DNA from: Methanocorpusculum sp.
Lineage (GTDB): Archaea; Halobacteriota; Methanomicrobia; Methanomicrobiales; Methanocorpusculaceae
Length of the DNA: 64,000 nt
Reading direction: 5' to 3'
Assembly: GCA_029987115.1 (NCBI GenBank)
Contig: DALTWK010000002.1
Location: 57,856 to 121,855 of the forward strand
Below, in pieces: positions 59,566-64,000 of the stretch (positions are counted from its first letter, which is position 1; the number at the start of each line of letters is the position of its first letter). The notes beneath the pieces are model-generated. The model saw only the letters and a list, made by a program, of their open reading frames with translations, was not told the DNA's origin and did not search any database. Made by a program: the position numbers and the translations under genes.

Positions 59566-59672
59566 GACATATCATTGGGTAAGAAATCATAAATATCTTC
59601 TCAATGAGGACATACGGTATCACATCGGTGATTTCCCGAAGCAATACTTGCAACATCGAAAAACCAATAGTT

Positions 59673-59684
59673 AGATTATACTGG
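59673..59684 (+). promoter_or_regulatory. dapA TATA-like element
   Basis: AGATTATACTGG is centred about 24 nt before ATG 59702. A leaderless dapAB message is likely. Confidence 0.45.
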
Positions 59685-59701
59685 AGAATAAATAGTTACA
59701 C

Positions 59702-60595
59702 ATGTTTGAAGGAGTTATTCCTGCACTAATAACCCCATTCCACGACGATCCGTCACAATCGTTAGATCTCGACGGTCTCAGGAATTGTATCGAGCATGTC
59801 ATCAAGGGAGGAGTACACGGTCTTCTTGCCTGCGGTTCCACCGGTGAATCAGCAACGATGACACATGCAGAACATATCAGAGTGATTGAAGAAACCGTCT
59901 CTGCAGCACACAACCGGTTACCAGTGATTGCCGGAACCGGTTCCAACAATACTGACGAAGCACTGCTGATGAGCCGCGGAGCAAAACTCGCCGGCGCAGA
60001 TGCGGTTCTTCTTATCAGCCCATACTACAATAAACCGAACCGTTCCGGTCTTTTAAAACACTACCGCAAAGTTGCTGACATCGGTCTCCCGGTAATTGTC
60101 TACAACATCCCGGGAAGAACCGGTCAGAACCTTGCCCCGGATCTGATTCTTGAAATGGCACGCACCATCCCGAACATTGTTGCTGTCAAAGAAGCAAGCG
60201 GAAACATCAATCAGATGATGGAAATCGTCAACGGCATTAATGAACTTGACAGAGAATATCCGTTCATTCTCACCTGCGGCGACGACTCGCTCACGCTCCC
60301 GGTCCTTTCTATCGGAGGAGAGGGTGTTATCTCTGTTACCGCAAACATCGAACCGGAACGCATGGTGGAAATGTACAACCTCTTCCGCAAATGCGACACG
60401 GCAGGTGCAATCAAGAAACACTATGAACTTCTGGAACTTTCCAAAGCTCTCTTTATGGACGTAAACCCGGTTCCGGTAAAGCGTGCGGCAGAACTCCGCG
60501 GATTAATCAAATGCGGAAACGTCCGTCTTCCGCTTGACAACCTGAGTCCGGAAATGACAGAAAAACTGAGGACGGTGCTTTCCCACTATGACTAA
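59702..60595 (+). CDS. dapA: 4-hydroxy-tetrahydrodipicolinate synthase
   Basis: A 297-residue aldolase-type enzyme condensing pyruvate with aspartate semialdehyde. GSTGESATMTHAEH near residue 42, SPYYNKPNRSGLLKHYR near 103, YNIPGRTG near 131 and the Schiff-base lysine in VAVKEASGNI near 159 are all in place. Length is normal. It begins lysine synthesis and is followed by dapB with an eight-base overlap. Confidence 0.96.
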   Translation: MFEGVIPALITPFHDDPSQSLDLDGLRNCIEHVIKGGVHGLLACGSTGESATMTHAEHIRVIEETVSAAHNRLPVIAGTGSNNTDEALLMSRGAKLAGADAVLLISPYYNKPNRSGLLKHYRKVADIGLPVIVYNIPGRTGQNLAPDLILEMARTIPNIVAVKEASGNINQMMEIVNGINELDREYPFILTCGDDSLTLPVLSIGGEGVISVTANIEPERMVEMYNLFRKCDTAGAIKKHYELLELSKALFMDVNPVPVKRAAELRGLIKCGNVRLPLDNLSPEMTEKLRTVLSHYD

Positions 60596-61343
60596 AGTAC
60601 TCATAGCAGGTATCTTCGGCCGCATGGGAACTACGATTACCCGTATGGTCGAAGAACACCCGGACCTGGAACTTGCAGGCGGGGTTGACATTAAGACGGG
60701 GTCTGTCAGCGGAAAACCGGTTGTAACCTCGGACGGTCTGGCAGCTCTGATTGATGAAGTAAAACCGGATGTTATGATTGACTTTACCATGGCGGCAGCG
60801 ACCATGGTCAATGCAAAAATCGCCGCTTCCAAAGGTGTCAACCTTGTTATCGGAACCACCGGATTTACCCCAGAGCAGGATGCGGAACTGCTCGAAGCCG
60901 TCAAGAATGTTGCAGTAGTCAAAACCACAAACTTCAGCGTCGGCGTCAATATTTTCTGGGAACTAGTGCGTGATGCAGCAAAACGTCTCGGCGACTATGA
61001 TATAGAAGTCATCGAGGCACACCACAGAAATAAAAAGGATGCTCCGAGCGGAACGGCAAAAACCATTCTCCGCATTCTGGAAGAAGAAACCGGTAAAACA
61101 GAGGAAATGTACGGCAGACAGGGAATGACCGAACGGAAAGATGAAATCGGCGTTCATGTCATCAGAGGCGGCGATGTCGTCGGGGATCACACCGTTCAGT
61201 TCCATCAGAACTTCGAAACAATCGAACTGACTCACCGTGCCTACGACCGTTCGGTTTTCGCCCGCGGAGCTGTACGTGCAGCAGCATGGGTCCCAAGTGC
61301 AGATCCGGGACTCTACACGATGAAAGAAGTTCTTGGTCTCTAA
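60588..61343 (+). CDS. dapB: 4-hydroxy-tetrahydrodipicolinate reductase
   Basis: The 251-residue reductase has the NAD(P) loop VLIAGIFGRMGTTITRMV, GTTGFTPEQ near residue 89, and the signature EAHHRNKKDAPSGTAKTILR near 143-162 with catalytic histidine and lysine. It catalyses the second step of lysine synthesis. It overlaps dapA by eight bases (ATGACTAA). Length and motifs are ordinary. Confidence 0.96.
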   Translation: MTKVLIAGIFGRMGTTITRMVEEHPDLELAGGVDIKTGSVSGKPVVTSDGLAALIDEVKPDVMIDFTMAAATMVNAKIAASKGVNLVIGTTGFTPEQDAELLEAVKNVAVVKTTNFSVGVNIFWELVRDAAKRLGDYDIEVIEAHHRNKKDAPSGTAKTILRILEEETGKTEEMYGRQGMTERKDEIGVHVIRGGDVVGDHTVQFHQNFETIELTHRAYDRSVFARGAVRAAAWVPSADPGLYTMKEVLGL

Positions 61344-61387
61344 TAGAAACCATTAACTTACTCAAAAGAGCACATATAAAGATAATT

Positions 61388-61561
61388 ATGGCAGCAAAAG
61401 TTGATCAGAACAAATGTACCGGATGCCAGACTTGTGTTGACATCTGCCCGGCAGCAGCAATTGCAATTGAAAACGACAAAGCAAAAGTAGATGAAGCAGC
61501 ATGTGTTGACTGCGAAACCTGCATTGACGAGTGCCCAGAGAGCGCTCTTTCCATGCAGTAA
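61388..61561 (+). CDS. 2[4Fe-4S] ferredoxin
   Basis: A 57-residue ferredoxin with two classical cluster motifs, CTGCQTCVDICP and CVDCETCIDECP, in a pseudo-twofold repeat. It starts at ATG 61388 (MAAKVDQNKCTGCQ); a longer frame reaches into dapB but has no ferredoxin features. It carries low-potential electrons in the cytoplasm, for instance for Kor. It lies 44 nt after dapB and may be made from its own promoter. Confidence 0.95.
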   Translation: MAAKVDQNKCTGCQTCVDICPAAAIAIENDKAKVDEAACVDCETCIDECPESALSMQ

Positions 61562-61578
61562 TTTTTTTCTTTTTTATT
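61562..61578. terminator. T-rich convergent terminator
   Basis: AATTTTTTTCTTTTTTAT follows the ferredoxin stop in the gap to a convergent HAD gene; two T-runs make an efficient archaeal stop. Confidence 0.5.
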
Positions 61579-62272
61579 CCAGTACTGTTTTCAGAATGCC
61601 AAGAATATCCTGCGGTTTCTCGGCATACAGTGTTTTCGGCAGAGCCGTCAGGCCGTCCTGCGGTTCAAAAAAGTTCCTGTCGCCGTAGCGTGCGTGAATC
61701 GCCGTCATGCCAAGGGCCGACGCCGGACCGATATCTCTCCGGAGAGAGTCTCCGACAAAGACCGCTTCATAGGGTTTGCATCCGGCAAGCATCAGAGCAT
61801 GTTCAAAGGGTTCATGATGCGGTTTCATATGGCCGGTTACTTCATACCCGACAACAAACGAAAAATAGTCTTTAAGGCCGCTTTTTTCCAGACGTTTTTC
61901 CGCGGCATAGGTATAGGCATCAGTAACAATCCCAAGCGTCAGACCATGACTCTTCAGTTCCGAGAGAACCTCATGAATCCCTGGGTACGGAATAATATGA
62001 TCATATTTTGCCTCATCAAAAGCATTGACCGCCCCGAAATACGAATCGACCGTGAAACAGTTATGAGCTATCATGAAATCCTGAAGATTCGTGTGATCTT
62101 CAACATGATGCTTCCAGCGGAGATAATATCCAATCAGCTCTTCCGCCGTCCCGACACCGAGATAGGCAACCGCAGCTCTCGCTCCGCAGGTCATGGACTC
62201 GACAAAGTCGAACAGCGTGTTATCCATATCAAAGAGGACCGCACGATAGGGAGAAGAGAGAAACGTCTGCAT
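61574..62272 (-). CDS. HAD-family hydrolase
   Basis: The 232-residue protein shows the HAD motifs in order: AVLFDMDNTLFDF near residue 12 with the nucleophile aspartate, LGIVTDAYTYAAEKRLEKSG near 113, and FVGDSLRRDIGPASALGMTA near 172. A helical cap is inserted after the first motif. It is related to the phosphoglycolate phosphatase and YjjG-type phosphatases. Substrate unknown; no operon partner. Confidence 0.9.
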   Translation of the reverse strand: MQTFLSSPYRAVLFDMDNTLFDFVESMTCGARAAVAYLGVGTAEELIGYYLRWKHHVEDHTNLQDFMIAHNCFTVDSYFGAVNAFDEAKYDHIIPYPGIHEVLSELKSHGLTLGIVTDAYTYAAEKRLEKSGLKDYFSFVVGYEVTGHMKPHHEPFEHALMLAGCKPYEAVFVGDSLRRDIGPASALGMTAIHARYGDRNFFEPQDGLTALPKTLYAEKPQDILGILKTVLE

Positions 62273-62338
62273 TTCCAGTAATCAGTTATCATTTCAGAAA
62301 GTTAAAGCTGACGAAAAAAAGAATGACCCCTCAAAATC

Positions 62339-62641
62339 TTATTTGAGGAATACAGAAATCAGAAGAATAACCGCTGCTGCGACACCGAACCATTCTCCCA
62401 TGCGGGAAATCTTTGCAGAACCGATTCTTTTTGCCTGAGAAATAAGCGCTAGAATCGCATCAACAGCCATAATGGCAAAGGCAATCCACCAGAAAACATC
62501 AATCAGAAAACCGTCAATGCCAAACTTTCCAATTGACATGACAAGAACCGCCGCTGCACAGAGAACAGAAAGAATTCCCAGAACAAGACCTGCATACGAT
62601 ATCGCCTTGTTCGGCGTTTCATACGTATAATTTGTAGCCAT
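62339..62641 (-). CDS. Membrane protein, about 100 residues
   Basis: From ATG 62641 the product begins MATNYTYETPNKAISYAGLV and has three membrane helices (GLVLGILSVLCAAAVLVMSI, DVFWWIAFAIMAVDAILALI and FGVAAAVILLISVFL). Between helices two and three is a basic loop SQAKRIGSAKISRMGE. A GTG at 62647 would add two residues. Family unknown. It is divergent from the next gene. Confidence 0.7.
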   Translation of the reverse strand: MATNYTYETPNKAISYAGLVLGILSVLCAAAVLVMSIGKFGIDGFLIDVFWWIAFAIMAVDAILALISQAKRIGSAKISRMGEWFGVAAAVILLISVFLK

Positions 62642-62724
62642 ACTCACTCATACAACCCGGCGCCATAAAAACGTGCTGGAAGATACTCAAACTATTATAC
62701 CTCCAAGTGACAATTATTAGTTAT

Positions 62725-63114
62725 ATGACTGATACGCTCTCACACGAAGATATGAATAAACTCTACCTTGTCTCCCGCCTGGTATTGAATGGAGAGATTG
62801 ATGCGGACAGAGCAGCGGAAAAACTGGCAGGCATTCTCGGAAACCGTGCTGAAGCAAATAAAATTACCTTCTCCATGTACGCAGGAATGAGAAAAGGAAG
62901 AACCTTCCACCACTCCATCAGCGACGAAGTTATTGTCTATTTCCTCCAAAGAATTGCAGAGGAAAACGGAAAAGAAAGTCTTGAACTTGCACTGAAAGCC
63001 GTCTACGGATATGCCGGGTTCAAGAATTCCGTCGGAGCTCAGCTTCCAGAGCTGGAAAAAGCCTGTGATGAACTGCGGTTCCTCTACGGTCTTTCAGAAA
63101 AGAAAGACAACTAA
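62725..63114 (+). CDS. Hypothetical helical protein, 129 residues
   Basis: The protein starts at ATG 62725 (MTDTLSHEDMNKLYLVSRLV). It is helical and charged with RAAEKLAGILGNRAEANKIT and MRKGRTFHHSISDEVIVYFL. No known domain found. AT-rich sequence with CAATTATTAG precedes it; no ribosome-binding site. It is followed by a T-rich stretch and an element with two hairpins. Confidence 0.7.
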   Translation: MTDTLSHEDMNKLYLVSRLVLNGEIDADRAAEKLAGILGNRAEANKITFSMYAGMRKGRTFHHSISDEVIVYFLQRIAEENGKESLELALKAVYGYAGFKNSVGAQLPELEKACDELRFLYGLSEKKDN

Positions 63115-63162
63115 AATTCCCTCTTTTTTCATTCAGAAAGAAATCATTAATAAGAAACACGG

Positions 63163-63255
63163 ATAATATACAACTGTCATTGCAAGACCGATACGTGAAA
63201 CAGATACTTCTGTTTTCCTCTACAGCGTCAGATACCATCTCCGCTGTAGTTTTTT
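63163..63255 (+). ncRNA. Candidate small RNA or leader with two hairpins and T6
   Basis: A TATA-like ATAATATA (63163-63170) is followed about 30 nt later by AAACAG-ATACTT-CTGTTT (63198-63215), then by CTACAGCG (63220-63227) pairing with CGCTGTAG (63242-63249), with AGAT/ATCT pairing inside its loop, and T6 (63250-63255). It could be a terminated RNA of about 60 nt or an attenuator of the Sel1-repeat gene. AGCGTC (63224-63229) can instead pair with GACGCT (63275-63280) downstream, so a switch is possible. Confidence 0.45.
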
Positions 63256-63296
63256 CCAATACATTTCGCTAGGCGACGCTATCTCAGGTGATATCT

Positions 63297-63746
63297 ATGC
63301 CTGAAAAAGAGAAGATTCGACCAATAACGAGTACTGATATGATTTTTATCAGTGAAATCACCCGCCGCGGTTCCGGTCAGGAAAAGAATCCGGAATCTGC
63401 GTTGATCTGGCTGGAAAAGGCAGCGGACGAGGGAGACTGTACCGCTATGGAAATGCTCGCCATGAATTACTTAAACGGCGGAGATCTTGTAGAAAAAGAC
63501 GAAAAAGAAGCAGTAAGGTGGTTTGAAAAAGCAGCAACCGCCGGAAGTCCGGATGCGATGGTCTTTTTGGGTCTTGCACATCTGCTGGAAATCGGCGTTC
63601 CTTTCGAGCCGATGACAGCGCTCTTCTGGCTTAGGAAAGCGTCGGAACGGGGAAACACCGATGCTGATGAGGTGCTTACCACCTTCTTTGAACAAAAACT
63701 CGATAAAAAAATTGAAGACTTGCAGGAGACTGTGGAAAATCAATAA
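63297..63746 (+). CDS. Sel1-repeat protein
   Basis: From ATG 63297, with AGGTG at 63285-63289, the product is about 149 residues. It contains Sel1-like (TPR-related) repeats: NPESALIWLEKAADEGDCTA, DEKEAVRWFEKAATAGSPDA and EPMTALFWLRKASERGNTDA, each of about 36 residues. The C-terminus is a charged coil (EQKLDKKIEDLQETVENQ). No signal peptide, so it likely mediates protein contacts in the cytosol. Its leader carries the hairpin element. Confidence 0.82.
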   Translation: MPEKEKIRPITSTDMIFISEITRRGSGQEKNPESALIWLEKAADEGDCTAMEMLAMNYLNGGDLVEKDEKEAVRWFEKAATAGSPDAMVFLGLAHLLEIGVPFEPMTALFWLRKASERGNTDADEVLTTFFEQKLDKKIEDLQETVENQ

Positions 63747-64000
63747 CCCTATTTTTTCTTTGAAAAAAGAAGTATATTCAGAGTCATCCCCTCTTCTCAG
63801 AATACGTTGGACGGATTATGGAACCCTGGGAAACAGGAGACTACCATCGTGCTCAAAGACCAGACCAGAGACGGTATCGATGCTGCAGTAGAATCGCGAA
63901 AGAATTCTGTCAACTCAGCCAACAATCCGGCGGTGAGATACGTGACCCGGCGACCTGCGCCCGCTTGACGACGGCATCATTATTGAGTGAGCCGTAGCCC
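63747..64000. other. Right end of window without a certain gene
   Basis: A T-run (ATTTTTTCTTTG) after the Sel1 gene may end its transcript. A TATA-like GTATATTC lies near 63771. Two short plus-strand frames are open: ATG 63818 (about 59 codons) and GTG 63849-63968. Nothing else is recognisable in the last 30 bases. Confidence 0.4.
63849..63968 (+). CDS. Possible 39-residue protein with GTG start
   Basis: AGGAG at 63835-63839 is nine bases before GTG 63849. The frame reads MLKDQTRDGIDAAVESRKNS followed by VNSANNPAVRYVTRRPAPA and stops at 63968. The composition is plausible for a small soluble protein, but no family is known and the competing frame from ATG 63818 overlaps it. Low confidence. 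Confidence 0.3.
   Translation: MLKDQTRDGIDAAVESRKNSVNSANNPAVRYVTRRPAPA

Noticed and set aside
63661..63891. 76-codon plus-strand frame at the end of the Sel1 gene
   Set aside because: Mostly inside the Sel1 gene in another frame; no start signal.
1..64000. CRISPR arrays, insertion sequences, integrases, tRNA or rRNA genes
   Set aside because: I looked for regular direct repeats, terminal inverted repeats with transposase-like proteins, CCA-ended cloverleafs and rRNA-like blocks and saw none; a covariance-model scan would be decisive for tRNAs.

Overview
The window looks like a chromosomal stretch of a methanogenic archaeon of the order Methanomicrobiales, most likely close to Methanocorpusculum; the genus is an inference from gene content. 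The archaeal signs are direct: TATA-binding protein, MBF1-type factor, archaeal triosephosphate isomerase, NadM, DacZ-type diadenylate cyclase, F420-type formate dehydrogenase, and many genes with a TATA-like box about 25-30 nt before the ATG. Base composition looks even throughout. I found no rRNA, tRNA, CRISPR array, insertion sequence, integrase or phage gene.

Region by region. 1-4.8 kb: end of korA, korBC, sucCD and a DacZ gene, each joined to the next by a 4-nt ATGA overlap. 4.8-12.4 kb: MFS exporter, a surface beta-helix protein, then a minus-strand run mbf1-tpiA-patatin-small ORF-tldD-pmbA. 12.4-20.4 kb: CPA2 antiporter, a coiled-coil protein with an RmuC-like end, ADP-forming acyl-CoA synthetase in beta-alpha order, a two-domain chagasin lipoprotein and a triple zinc-ribbon protein. 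20.4-24.6 kb: purine and uracil salvage (azgA, uraA, upp), with a 44-residue membrane protein coupled to uraA. 24.6-32.3 kb: M1 peptidase, transglutaminase-like membrane protein, rubrerythrin, small unknowns and a ClC transporter. 32.4-37.7 kb: the formate locus fdhA-fdhB and fdhC-carbonic anhydrase.

38-49.2 kb: small unknowns, an HTH/GIDDTD-domain protein, homoserine dehydrogenase with a separate ACT protein, TBP, a multidrug MFS, an amino-acid ABC pair, a second chagasin lipoprotein, and a PFL/ACT pair. 49.2-52.3 kb: radical SAM DNA-repair-type protein, MutY-like glycosylase and PhoU-like regulator. 52.3-59.6 kb: a CysH-like/cysteine desulfurase fusion, a metallo-beta-lactamase-fold hydrolase, TPR-larB-nadM, an epimerase and a superoxide reductase. 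59.7-64 kb: dapA-dapB, ferredoxin, HAD phosphatase, small unknowns and a Sel1-repeat protein preceded by a hairpin/T-run element.

Together the genes describe a strict anaerobe that imports and oxidises formate with F420, interconverts CO2 and bicarbonate, makes 2-oxoglutarate reductively through SucCD and Kor, makes aspartate-family amino acids, salvages nucleobases and detoxifies oxygen. The least explained items are the uraA-linked small protein and its tandem upstream repeats, the CysH-desulfurase fusion, the twin chagasin lipoproteins, the superoxide reductase lacking half its centre I ligands, and the leader at 63.16-63.26 kb.
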